Source: an uncultured Clostridium sp. (GTDB lineage Bacteria; Bacillota; Clostridia; Lachnospirales; Lachnospiraceae). Taken from it: 64,000 nucleotides of DNA. A program made the position numbers and the translations under genes. Below, in pieces: positions 52,083 through 60,630 of the stretch. Where the stretch lies: the NCBI GenBank assembly GCA_900549235.1, contig URNT01000004.1:1-64000 (forward strand), in the 5' to 3' direction. The first letter of the stretch is position 1, and every line of letters starts with the position of its first letter. The notes under the pieces were generated by a model that did not search any database, was not told the origin of the DNA, and worked only from the letters and a program-made list of their open reading frames with translations.

Positions 52083-52967
52083 ATGAAAGAACATCTGACA
52101 CATTATAAGGAATGCTTTTCTGACTCTTTTTCTATTAAGCATAAAATTACAAAAATTGATGAAAAACACACCTTTCATATCCATGATGAGCTGGAACTTC
52201 TTCTGGTGATGTCTGAACATATTAAATGCACAGTGAATGATAAAAGCTATTTTGTTAAGCCCTGCACTCTGCTGATCTTTAACAATATGGATCTGCATTA
52301 TGTTTCCATGACCCAGCCTGGAATCAGCGACCGATATGTAGTATATTTTAAACCTGAATATATCGAATTTCTCTCCTCTGGAAGCACAAATCTCCTGGAA
52401 TGCTTCCTCTTTCGTCCCTTTGGGGATGCCAATATCCTTCCTCTGACTCAAAGGCAGGCCGATTCTCTAATTCTTCTTATGAATCGGATCAGCAACATCT
52501 ATTCCCTGCCTCCGGGAAAACTATACGGCAGCGATCTTTACCTTAAGCTATATCTGGCAGAGCTTTTACTGAAAGTAAATACGCTTTACAGAGATCACCA
52601 TAATATAAGCGTTGTTATATCAGATCAAAAACAGGCTTTAATTTATAATGTTATCAACTATATTCATCAAAATTATTGGGATGAATTATCCTTAGATGTG
52701 CTGGCCTCCCATTTTCTGATTAATAAATTTTATCTCTGCGACCTGTTTAAACGGGTAACAAACAACACAATTACTCAGTACCTGATCTCCTGCCGCATGA
52801 CAAAAGCAAAAGAATTTTTGATGAACCACTGTTCAGTAGATGAAACCTGTACAAAAGTAGGCTATAATAATCTCTCTCATTTCAGCCGGGAATTTAAGCG
52901 TAAATATGGCCTCAGCCCCAAACAGTATCAGATGCTGCATCAAAACAGCAGTGACCCAATTCCCTGA
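52083..52967 (+). CDS. AraC-family regulator of the glycyl radical module
   Basis: The 294-residue protein has an N-terminal cupin-like sensor (FHIHDELELLLVMSEHIKC, residues ~30-50) and a C-terminal double HTH (~190-290; YIHQNYWDELSLDVLASHF and GYNNLSHFSREFKRKYGLSP). Start 52083 has AAGGAGG upstream, which lies inside the longer open frame. It is divergent from the activase gene and convergent with the symporter gene, so it is the natural activator of both. Confidence 0.87.
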   Translation: MKEHLTHYKECFSDSFSIKHKITKIDEKHTFHIHDELELLLVMSEHIKCTVNDKSYFVKPCTLLIFNNMDLHYVSMTQPGISDRYVVYFKPEYIEFLSSGSTNLLECFLFRPFGDANILPLTQRQADSLILLMNRISNIYSLPPGKLYGSDLYLKLYLAELLLKVNTLYRDHHNISVVISDQKQALIYNVINYIHQNYWDELSLDVLASHFLINKFYLCDLFKRVTNNTITQYLISCRMTKAKEFLMNHCSVDETCTKVGYNNLSHFSREFKRKYGLSPKQYQMLHQNSSDPIP

Positions 52968-52987
52968 ACTTATGCTTCCATATGAAA

Positions 52988-53025
52988 AAACGCGGATCCC
53001 CATTCTAAGGTCTCCGCGTTTTTTA
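52988..53025. terminator. Bidirectional terminator, AraC gene / symporter
   Basis: ACGCGGA pairs with TCCGCGT around a CCC...GG-containing loop, with AAAAAA before it and TTTTTTATT after it, between convergent genes. Confidence 0.85.
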
Positions 53026-54543
53026 TTATTTTTCTCCCAGCTTCTCCATCAGCCTTCTTGTATCCTCTTCCAGAGGTTTTTTGATCACATACTGATTTAC
53101 CAATCCCATGCCCCAGAAAATAACAAAAGAAGTTACAAGAGGTAAAGCCAGTTCTATATCAGTTCCCAGTTCAAGTCCGGCTTTTGTAGCTGCAAATACA
53201 CCTAAACCACCAATTACAGAAGCAATCGCAGCTTTTGAGTCACAGTGTTTAAAAGGTGGAAGAAGACCACAGATTAATGGCACTGCTGTAGGTCCTGTCA
53301 TAGCCGAGAACCAGGTCAGTATCATTCCCGTAATACCTCCCAGCGAATCCCGGAACAGGGCAATGATCACTGTTGCTGCTGTAAATAAAATAGTTGTGCT
53401 TCTGGCAAGCTTAAGAGAGTCTCTGTCCCCAAGATTCTTTAAAGATGCCTTGAATTTAGGAAGTATGTCTCTAGTAATAACGGCTGACACTGTATTTACA
53501 TCTGAATTACACATTGACATAGTCTGAGCAAACATAGCAGCCAATACCAGCCCTACAAGCCCTGAAGGCAGGAAAGTTTTTGCCAAACTTGCATACAAAG
53601 AATTTTCTGCTTGAACCTGAGTCATTCCTGGGAATATAATGGGGCCAAGCCACATGGGAATAAACAGTACCAGAGGCCATATAAAATACATAACCGAGGA
53701 TAAAAGCGCTGCTTTTTTTGCCTCCTTATCCTCTGGCGTTGCAATAAACCTGGCCGCCAGATTCCACACACCGCCGCTATAGCTTAAAAATTGGGATAGA
53801 AAGTAAGCCATAGTCCATCCAAAAGAGCCCTGACCATTTCCCTCATTAAATATTCGCAGATGATCTGCTGGAAGTGCTGAAAAGGCAGTAAAAAGGTTCA
53901 GTCCATAATCCTGAAGGTGAATCACAACAGAAATAAAAATCATCATTCCTGCCAGAAAGGTTACGGCAAACTGTACGCAATCCGTCAAAAGATCAGCCAA
54001 AATTCCACCAATAGTAATATAAAGCATAGAAGCGCAGCTTCCCACAATAATCCCCAGCCATATGGGAAGTCCTGTAAAACCATGAAGAAGAATTCCAAGA
54101 GATGCCCATTTCGCTGCCACATCTATGAGCTTAGAGAAAATACCGGATAAAGCAACCAGCATCTGAGCCGCTGTACTGTAACGGATCTCCAGATATTCCG
54201 TCGGCGACTGGATTCCCAAAGCCCGTCTAAGCCGAGGCCATCTGGGAGCAATCAATACGGCCGATATTGCCATTCCTAAGCCGATGTTGCACGCCCACCA
54301 GAAGTAAATAGCTGTACCATAAGTATATGCAATTCCTGCATACCCCACAAACATAACACCTGAGTATCCTGATACATGATGAGAAATTCCGGACAACCAC
54401 CACGGAATTTTTCCTCCTCCTACATAAAAATCTTCTGAACTGTTAACTGACCGCTGAGACCAGAACCCAATTCCTATGATCATTGCAAAAAATAAAGCAA
54501 TAGTACAATAATCTAATATACCAAGTCCGCCAAAATCTACCAT
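53026..54543 (-). CDS. Sodium:solute symporter (SSS family)
   Basis: The 505-residue protein has 12-13 helices and SSS markers: GFWSQRSVNSSEDFYVGG with WWLSGISHHVSGYSG near the N-terminus, and IQSPTEYLEIRYS (~residue 108). It uses the sodium gradient to import an organic solute, presumably the substrate of the glycyl radical pathway. ATG 54543 has AAGGGGG eight bases upstream. It follows the small membrane protein gene after about 34 bp. Confidence 0.87.
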   Translation of the reverse strand: MVDFGGLGILDYCTIALFFAMIIGIGFWSQRSVNSSEDFYVGGGKIPWWLSGISHHVSGYSGVMFVGYAGIAYTYGTAIYFWWACNIGLGMAISAVLIAPRWPRLRRALGIQSPTEYLEIRYSTAAQMLVALSGIFSKLIDVAAKWASLGILLHGFTGLPIWLGIIVGSCASMLYITIGGILADLLTDCVQFAVTFLAGMMIFISVVIHLQDYGLNLFTAFSALPADHLRIFNEGNGQGSFGWTMAYFLSQFLSYSGGVWNLAARFIATPEDKEAKKAALLSSVMYFIWPLVLFIPMWLGPIIFPGMTQVQAENSLYASLAKTFLPSGLVGLVLAAMFAQTMSMCNSDVNTVSAVITRDILPKFKASLKNLGDRDSLKLARSTTILFTAATVIIALFRDSLGGITGMILTWFSAMTGPTAVPLICGLLPPFKHCDSKAAIASVIGGLGVFAATKAGLELGTDIELALPLVTSFVIFWGMGLVNQYVIKKPLEEDTRRLMEKLGEK

Positions 54544-54577
54544 TGAAAGTTCCCCCTTCTGCACATTATAAAATACC

Positions 54578-55258
54578 TTATCCGCAATCTACTTTTAATG
54601 CCTGTAACCGCTTATGCATATAATACTGTTGGAATGCTTCCGTTTTTCCCGTATTTTTTTCTCTCCGCTCATTCTCAAGAATAAATTCCGTTACCTGTTT
54701 TACTGTATAATATCGTAACAGTTCTCTGTCCGCCCGCTGTTCCATCCTGCTGACATATGCATTCCAAGCAACCAGACAACCTGTCAGACCAGCTGCTGCC
54801 AAAACAGGACATATTACATTAACTGCAAATGGATACCTATTCACAAGACCGCTGATCTTATATAACCAGATCATTCCTGATCCAAGGACAGACAGCGGCA
54901 GGATCAAAGCAGCCATTATTTTTAGCTGAGCTTTAGTCTTGTTACGAAACAGCTCCCGTAAAATATATAACTTCAGGTAATCCATATCCTTTTGATAGGA
55001 AAAATCCTTTTGAATCAGCACTACAGGATCGGTACCATTTTTACGGTCTCCGATGATACGGGCAGGCTGTGACGCTGATAAAAGCCAATGCTCTGTTTTT
55101 GCATGACAAATCTCAACATCCAGTTCCTGAAAACCTGGCAGATTCGCTGTTTCTCCCTTTAAACCCTCTAGCCTTTTGTCCCTTTTCACTGCCGCCCAGG
55201 CCGCCGCCGCTGCTGGAAACAATAGAAAAACTCCACTTAGCATAATCCACATAAGCAT
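54578..55258 (-). CDS. Membrane protein of unknown function next to the symporter
   Basis: The 226-residue protein has an N-terminal helix (~5-22), a soluble part (~25-110) and two helices (~112-132 and ~140-165) followed by a charged C-terminal tail. AGGAGG precedes ATG 55258. I do not recognise the family. YILRELFRNK superficially resembles the active-site helix of membrane metallopeptidases but lacks HExxH. It precedes the symporter gene in the same unit, so an accessory or regulatory role is possible. Confidence 0.6.
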   Translation of the reverse strand: MLMWIMLSGVFLLFPAAAAAWAAVKRDKRLEGLKGETANLPGFQELDVEICHAKTEHWLLSASQPARIIGDRKNGTDPVVLIQKDFSYQKDMDYLKLYILRELFRNKTKAQLKIMAALILPLSVLGSGMIWLYKISGLVNRYPFAVNVICPVLAAAGLTGCLVAWNAYVSRMEQRADRELLRYYTVKQVTEFILENERREKNTGKTEAFQQYYMHKRLQALKVDCG

Positions 55259-55400
55259 TTCGGATCCCTCCTTCTTGGTTGATCAACTGTGCCCAGTTTA
55301 TCATATGGAATCATTCTTTTTTTTCAGTTATATAGGATTTTTTTGCACATTCTTGTTAAGTTGGTTTTTAACAGACAGGCTGCAGACCCTTACAAATAAA

Positions 55401-55440
55401 AAACAGGAATGAAAATGCTTTATAGCAAAATCATTCCTGT
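55401..55440 (-). terminator. Intrinsic terminator of the nitroreductase gene
   Basis: ACAGGAATGA and TCATTCCTGT form a perfect 10-bp stem, followed on the minus strand by TTTTTTATTTG. Confidence 0.88.
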
Positions 55441-55461
55441 CCAGGGCCTTAAATATTAAAT

Positions 55462-56133
55462 TTAAAAAATATCCCACTCAAAATTTCCCTTCCCAGCCCC
55501 TATTTCAAAATGACACTTTACAATACCTAAATCTGTTTTTGTATAAAAACCGATCCCAGCCTTTGCGGCAACCTTGTTTCCTTTTAAAATAAATGAAAAT
55601 TTCTGCTGATTCATTGCAGTAGGGGCAAGAAGGGCGGCTTCTACTCCTTTTTTGAACCATTCCGGTACGGGCTCCTGGGCCTTCATGACTGCTTCCGGCT
55701 GCTTGATGGGGTGCTCGTTTCCCTTGCCTGCTCCGTATCCGATGGCAATTACAAGACATAATTTCTCGCCGTCACCAATCTGAAACGCGGATTTAATCTT
55801 GCTGTAGGTCATGGCAACCCAGCAGGTGTTCAGCCCAAGCTGCTGAGCCTTTAAAACAATTTTTTCACCGTAATAGCCGCACATTTCTTCCAGTGTATTT
55901 CCCTTTTTTCCAATTAAAGCAACATAATTTTTAACGCCGGAAAATTTTCCATAGTGGGCCATAAAGCCGTCAAATGCCTTTGGTTCGTCTGTAACCAGCT
56001 GCATATGCAGGCCGCTTTCCTGATTGCACTGTTCAATATATGACTGCAGTTCTCTTTTTACATCGCCTTCTATGGCTGTTTCCTTATAAGAGCGGACAGA
56101 ATGCCGCTCCCTGATTGCATCCATCAAATCCAT
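55462..56133 (-). CDS. Nitroreductase-family flavoprotein
   Basis: The 223-residue protein opens with AIRERHSVRSYKE, the FMN-binding signature, and contains AALLAPTAMNQQKFSF (~residue 165), placing it in the nitroreductase superfamily; the layout resembles the TM1586-like clade. The substrate is unknown. ATG 56133 has GGAG nine bases upstream. It lies about 24 bp after the ArsR-type gene, its likely regulator. Confidence 0.82.
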   Translation of the reverse strand: MDLMDAIRERHSVRSYKETAIEGDVKRELQSYIEQCNQESGLHMQLVTDEPKAFDGFMAHYGKFSGVKNYVALIGKKGNTLEEMCGYYGEKIVLKAQQLGLNTCWVAMTYSKIKSAFQIGDGEKLCLVIAIGYGAGKGNEHPIKQPEAVMKAQEPVPEWFKKGVEAALLAPTAMNQQKFSFILKGNKVAAKAGIGFYTKTDLGIVKCHFEIGAGKGNFEWDIF

Positions 56134-56157
56134 TTTTATTCTCTCCATTATAAAATC

Positions 56158-56520
56158 CTATTCTTCACCGCTTCTGTCAGGGGCATTTTTCATGATCTTC
56201 TGAATATCAGAAAACAGATCGACCACCTTTCTGATCTCCCCTTCCTCCGGGTCTAAATAATAATAAACGAGGGTTCCCTCCTTGCGTGTCTTAACAATAC
56301 CTGCGTTCTTTAATATCTGCATATGGTGTGAAACCGCAGGGCGGGATAAATTTGTCCTTTCCGCTATGTCAATCACCCGGCTCCCGCTGCATTCACCGCA
56401 CAAAAGGACGGAGACAATATACTGACGCGTCTCATCTCCCAGTGCCGTAAAAAGCTTTTGGCAGGACTGAAATTTCTGTTTGATCCGTTCTATATCCTGG
56501 ACTGTATTTTCCGTAGAACA
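56158..56520 (-). CDS. ArsR-family HTH regulator without a canonical start codon
   Basis: The frame encodes an intact winged helix (QKLFTALGDETRQYIVSVLL, SRPAVSHHMQILKNAGIV, TLVYYYLDPEEG). It is open up to position 56520, but no ATG, GTG or TTG lies in frame before the HTH; the first (TTG 56403) would remove half of it. A perfect AAGGAGG is present at 56522-56530, but the ATG next to it (56521) is in another frame and too close. Either one base has been lost near the start or a non-canonical codon (e.g. ACG at 56514) is used. The domain lacks the CxC metal site of classic ArsR. Confidence 0.65.
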   Translation of the reverse strand, partial: CSTENTVQDIERIKQKFQSCQKLFTALGDETRQYIVSVLLCGECSGSRVIDIAERTNLSRPAVSHHMQILKNAGIVKTRKEGTLVYYYLDPEEGEIRKVVDLFSDIQKIMKNAPDRSGEE

Positions 56521-56531
56521 TACCTCCTTTT

Positions 56532-56549
56532 TGTTTAAGCGCTTGAACA
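56532..56549. promoter_or_regulatory. 18-bp palindrome, probable ArsR-type operator
   Basis: TGTTtAAGC/GCTTgAACA is an 18-bp palindrome with a single mismatched pair. It lies between a TATAAT (about 56556) and the ribosome site of the ArsR-type gene, where a repressor would block transcription. Confidence 0.7.
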
Positions 56550-56626
56550 GTTGGAATTATACCATGAAAAAGAGAAAATAGATTATCTGTAAAGAAAATC
56601 GAGATGGAATGGGGTGGGGGATGCCG

Positions 56627-57217
56627 CTAAGTCCAATCTTTTCGATCTTTATTCCACTGATAATTAAATTCTTTATTCTGTTCAACTGCTTCCACAATAG
56701 GCATTAAAAGCTTCTTAGACCGCTCTATTACCTCTGCAAATCCAATCTTTATTATTGCCCTCTTTTTCTTAATGAATGCCTGCCATCTCCTCTGCCTTAC
56801 AGAATCCTCTGTAAAATCAGCTTCAAAAGCGGCTATATCATTAAAACTGGTTTCTCTGTGTGTAAAGGTTTCTACGATCGCATATTTCAGCTTGCTGCCA
56901 GCCAGATCATAATTGGCTGACAACATATAAATATCATAGAAATCCTTGTATCTTCCATTTGCAAGTCCAAGAGACACCGGTATTCTCGTGCGGTCCAGGT
57001 ATCCCATAATAGAAACATTTACACCATGATACTCCTTAAATTCAGTAATATTGATCACATTCAGGGAACCTAAGTCAAAACGTAATGCATATTTTGAAAT
57101 CGACAGCCTATAAACCGCCCTCTCCAAGCCATAGGTCACCAACTCATCCTGCACCGTTCTTCCATCTTCCTTTGCCTGATTTTTCAGCCTGTCTTTTACT
57201 GATGCTGCGCTTATCAT
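56627..57217 (-). pseudogene. AbiEii-type toxin with internal deletion
   Basis: The 196-codon frame starts like AbiEii (ISAASVKDRLKNQAKEDGRT, LERAVYRLSISKYALRF) and ends like it (ANGRYKDFYDIYML, ...). The nucleotidyltransferase core that should follow SKY..F, with its GGLLL and Asp-x-Asp metal site, is absent, so the enzyme should be inactive. Full-length relatives are roughly 290 residues. ATG 57217 overlaps the AbiEi stop by four bases, as is usual in this operon. Confidence 0.7.
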
Positions 57218-57801
57218 ACAAGTACCTCCAGATACGTTTTCATAACTGCTCCGCATTTAAGCAGCTCTGCATACCGCAGCAGCCGGTTAAGATTCCTGTC
57301 TTTTTTTCTAAGGTACTGAATGAGAATTTCCTTCGTCTCTTCGATGCCAACCGTTTCACGGAAGAAAACTATATCCACCACCGTTTTTTCAATATCATAA
57401 ATTTTAAATTGATTCCTGCCTTTTTGTACGGTTTCAACTCCCATTTCAAAACGATCATCCGCATAATAATGCACAGTCAGCACCGGCCAATCCGGCATTG
57501 TGGAAATTTTCCCTTTCCTTTGAATCGCAACATCAATAGAATCTGGCCTTCAGGTTGTCAGATTATAATAAGACGCTGCACTCATAAGGCAGACTACCCC
57601 CTTTGAAGTATAGGCCGGAACATAGAAAAAATCGGATTCTTCACCTTGATAACCTGTATTTTCATAATATTTTCTGTTGAGTTTCAGCAATGTGCCTTTT
57701 TCCACCAGCTGATTGATTTTGTAATGAGAAAAGCCTGCCGTTTTTAGTTCATCAATGGAAATTATCATCTGATCTTCAGGAAATCTAAATTCATCTGCCA
57801 T
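57214..57801 (-). pseudogene. AbiEi-type antitoxin interrupted by an in-frame TGA
   Basis: From ATG 57801 the frame gives an N-terminal winged helix (IDELKTAGFSHYKINQLVEKG, cut; residues ~16-36) and LMSAASYYNLTT, then TGA at 57550-57552. Translation in the same frame continues RPDSIDVAIQRKGKISTMPDWP and IYDIEKTVVDIVF to a stop at 57214. The two halves make one AbiEi antitoxin of about 195 residues split by a nonsense codon. Confidence 0.75.
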
Positions 57802-57821
57802 CTAAACACCTCGATCAAAGT

Positions 57822-57898
57822 ATTTAAATAAAATTCGGCATATTTTATTTATTGCCGAATTTTATTTAAATTATATTCCCAAACAGCACATATGTCAA
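57822..57898 (-). promoter_or_regulatory. Intact abiE promoter with 19-bp inverted-repeat operator
   Basis: Read leftward, TTGACA (57893-57898), 17 bp, TATAAT (57870-57875). Directly after the -10 are two perfect 19-bp arms (57822-57840 and 57853-57871) separated by 12 bp; their core is AAATTCGGCA. AbiEi antitoxins are known to bind inverted repeats in their own promoter, which fits. Confidence 0.75.
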
Positions 57899-57935
57899 TC
57901 ATAATGTAAAATGCTTAAATGGATTTCCAATACAA

Positions 57936-57996
57936 AAGCCGTGATGTCCGCGGCAGATTATAAATTCTGCTCCCTGGAACATACACGGCTTTTTAA
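57936..57996 (-). terminator. Terminator of the holB-rsmI operon
   Basis: Outer arms AAAGCCGTGATGT / ACATACACGGCTTT enclose an inner GCAGA/TCTGC pair. On the minus strand TTTT follows the stem. It lies after the rsmI stop codon. Confidence 0.7.
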
Positions 57997-58004
57997 AGTT
58001 ATTT

Positions 58005-58859
58005 TCATTCCCCCTCCAACAACCCCTGATACACCTCTCTCTTACTAACCCCCCGGTCCTTCGCCACTGCCTTCATGGCTTCCTTCCTGTCCATCCCGTG
58101 CCCTGTATACCGCTCCATATGCTCCTCAAGGCTCAGCTCTTCCCAGCTTTCTATCTGTTCCTTTTTAAGCTCCTCTACAGACTTTCCCTGGATGACGATC
58201 ACGCATTCTCCCTTGGGTTCTTCCTCCTCATAGCGGTTAAGGGCCTCCTCGAAGGTTGTGCAAAAGGCCTCCTCATACCGCTTGGTCAGTTCCCGGCAGA
58301 TGGTGATCCTTCGGTTTCCCAGGGCATTCTTAAGATCCTTAAGCGTTGCCTTCAGATGATGGGGCGCCTCGTAGACGATGATGGTCCGGGTCTCATTTTT
58401 CAATTCCTCAAGGATCCGCTGGCGCTCCTTTTTATCGCTTTTTTCCGCCGGAAGAAATGCTTCGAAGCAGAATCTCCTGGTGGGAAGCCCGGACATGGTA
58501 AGGGCGGTGATACAGGCTGCCGGCCCCGGCAGGGATGTGACCTGGATTCCCGCCTCGTGGCACTGGCGCACCAGCTCTTCTCCCGGGTCTGAAATCCCCG
58601 GTGTACCTGCGTCTGTGATCAGGGCGATCTCCATACCCTCCGCCATTTTTCCCACCAGATAATGGGCCTTCTCTACCTTATTGTACTCGTGGTAGCTGGT
58701 CATAGGGGTTTTTATGTCAAAATGATTCAGCAGCTTGATGCTGTGGCGGGTATCCTCTGCTGCGATCAGATCAACTTCCTTCAGCGTCCTCAGCACCCGG
58801 AAGGTAATATCCTCCAGATTTCCAATGGGTGTTGCACAGAGATATAATTTTCCTGCCAT
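58005..58859 (-). CDS. rsmI: 16S rRNA (cytidine-1402-2'-O)-methyltransferase
   Basis: The 284-residue SAM enzyme has the tetrapyrrole-methylase fold: LYLCATPIGNLEDIT at the start, AAEDTRHS, DAGTPGISDPGEELV (~residue 82), SLPGPAACITAL and FLPAEKSDKKERQ. It methylates C1402 of 16S rRNA. It is the last gene of the holB-ricT-trmN6-rsmI series. Confidence 0.94.
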   Translation of the reverse strand: MAGKLYLCATPIGNLEDITFRVLRTLKEVDLIAAEDTRHSIKLLNHFDIKTPMTSYHEYNKVEKAHYLVGKMAEGMEIALITDAGTPGISDPGEELVRQCHEAGIQVTSLPGPAACITALTMSGLPTRRFCFEAFLPAEKSDKKERQRILEELKNETRTIIVYEAPHHLKATLKDLKNALGNRRITICRELTKRYEEAFCTTFEEALNRYEEEEPKGECVIVIQGKSVEELKKEQIESWEELSLEEHMERYTGHGMDRKEAMKAVAKDRGVSKREVYQGLLEGE

Positions 58860-58904
58860 ATGTTATTTCCTCAGCTTTCCGGCGTATGCATTTTCAAGCA
58901 CGCC

Positions 58905-59693
58905 CTAATATCCATAGGTCTCCCGTATTTCCCGGCTGTACTCCCCATTTTCATCAAATACGATAATGGGTGCCTCTGCCTTTAAAAGAGGCCTTCCGCC
59001 TCTCACTGCCTCAATCAGAACCATATTTGCCTCCCGGTCCACATAAGGATGCACCAGCTTCATCCGCTTGGGCTCCAGGCCGTAGGCCTTCATGGTCTGT
59101 ATGATCTCGATCAGCCTCCTGGGCCTGTGAACCATGTAAAAACGGCCTCCCGGCTTTAATACTCTGGTGCCTTCCCGCACCACATCCTCCAGGGTGCACA
59201 TCACCTCATGGCGGGCGATGGCCTTGGCGTCTCCCGGATTTTTGATCCCATGGGTCTCATTCATATAGGGCGGGTTGGAGGTGACCACATCAAAGGAGGA
59301 CAGGGCAAACAACCGTCCCGCCTCCTTTATATCCCCAGTCACAATATCCACCCTGCTTTCCAGACCGTTGTAAGCCACGCTCCGCCTGGCCATATCTGCC
59401 GATTCCTCCTGGATTTCAAGGCCTGTAAAATGCTCCCCCTCTGTCTTGGCCTCCAGAAGGATAGGGATGATCCCGGTTCCGGTGCCAAGATCCAGCACCC
59501 GCTCTCCCTTTTTCACCACCGCAAAACCGGACAAAAGGACGGCATCCATGCCAAAGCAGAATGCGCCCTTTCTCTGTATGATCCCGTAATGATTTCTTTG
59601 AAGATCGTCGATCCGCTCATCATCCCGCACCATCACCGGCCCCGCCGGACGCCAGGTATGAACTTCTGCTTCTCTGATCTGCTCCTCCATCAT
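58905..59693 (-). CDS. trmN6: tRNA1(Val) A37 N6-methyltransferase-like
   Basis: The 262-residue SAM methyltransferase has the SAM loop VLDLGTGTGIIPILL (~residue 65) and the N6-adenine motif SNPPYMNE (~137). It matches YabB/YfiC (TrmN6) which modifies A37 of tRNA-Val. The start overlaps the ricT stop by four bases (ATGA). Confidence 0.88.
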   Translation of the reverse strand: MMEEQIREAEVHTWRPAGPVMVRDDERIDDLQRNHYGIIQRKGAFCFGMDAVLLSGFAVVKKGERVLDLGTGTGIIPILLEAKTEGEHFTGLEIQEESADMARRSVAYNGLESRVDIVTGDIKEAGRLFALSSFDVVTSNPPYMNETHGIKNPGDAKAIARHEVMCTLEDVVREGTRVLKPGGRFYMVHRPRRLIEIIQTMKAYGLEPKRMKLVHPYVDREANMVLIEAVRGGRPLLKAEAPIIVFDENGEYSREIRETYGY

Positions 59694-60628
59694 CCCTTAC
59701 CGTCCGTCTTGGACTTTCCTTCCTTCCGCTCAAGGGCCTCTAACTTCTTAAGCTCCGCATCCGACGCGTCTCCCTGGTTCTGCTGGCGGTCACCGCCCTT
59801 GCCCTTTCTCTTCTTTGGCCGGAATTTCAGCTGATCCGCCTTGTACTCCCGGATCTCCTTCTCATCCCGTCCTATAGTCACAACTACCTTTACCTGCTGG
59901 CGGAGTACATTAACACTGTGCACCTCTCCCTTCAGGCCGTCGCTTGTGGTTACAAAATCCCCCACTCCCGGCAGCTTGCTGTTAAGCACCTCATAGGTCT
60001 CCTCCTCGTTTTTCAGGCAGCACATCAAACGGCCGCAGACGCCGGAGATCTTAGTTGGGTTCAGGGAAAGATTCTGCTCCTTTGCCATCTTGATGGACAC
60101 AGGGATAAACTCAGACAGATAAGAATGGCAGCACAGAGGCCGGCCGCAGATGCCGATGCCGCCCATAATCTTCGTCTCATCCCTGACACCCACCTGGCGC
60201 AGCTCAATCCTGGTCTTAAATACGCTTGCCAGATCCTTTACAAGCTCTCTAAAGTCGATCCTTCCGTCAGCGGTAAAGTAAAAAAGCACCTTATTATTGT
60301 CAAATGTATATTCCGCGTCAATGAGCTTCATCTCCAGCTCATGTTTTCTGATCTTCTCCTGGCAGATCTTAAAGGCTTCCTTTTCCTTCTGTTTATTTCT
60401 GACCTCTGCCGCTTCATCCTCCTGGGTGGCCATACGGATCACCGGCTTTAAGGGCGGGATCACCTTGGTCTCATCCACTTCTCTGTTTCCCAGAACCACA
60501 TGGCCGTATTCAATACCCCGGGCCGTCTCTACAATCACATGGTCCCCGATCTTTATATTTCTTCCTGCCGGGTCAAAATAATATATTTTTCCTGCGGTGC
60601 GGAAGCGCACCCCGATCACTGTTATCAT
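59690..60628 (-). CDS. ricT: PSP1-family protein (YaaT/RicT)
   Basis: The 312-residue protein has the PSP1 C-terminal domain with cysteine motifs GICGRPLCCHSYLSEF and VCGRLMCCLKNEE. In Bacillus YaaT/RicT belongs to the Y-complex that promotes RNase Y-dependent RNA maturation and sporulation phosphorelay. The C-terminal ~50 residues are charged and low-complexity. It lies two bases after holB, an order shared with the Bacillus holB-yaaT locus. Confidence 0.92.
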   Translation of the reverse strand: MITVIGVRFRTAGKIYYFDPAGRNIKIGDHVIVETARGIEYGHVVLGNREVDETKVIPPLKPVIRMATQEDEAAEVRNKQKEKEAFKICQEKIRKHELEMKLIDAEYTFDNNKVLFYFTADGRIDFRELVKDLASVFKTRIELRQVGVRDETKIMGGIGICGRPLCCHSYLSEFIPVSIKMAKEQNLSLNPTKISGVCGRLMCCLKNEEETYEVLNSKLPGVGDFVTTSDGLKGEVHSVNVLRQQVKVVVTIGRDEKEIREYKADQLKFRPKKRKGKGGDRQQNQGDASDAELKKLEALERKEGKSKTDGKG

Positions 60629-60630
60629 AC

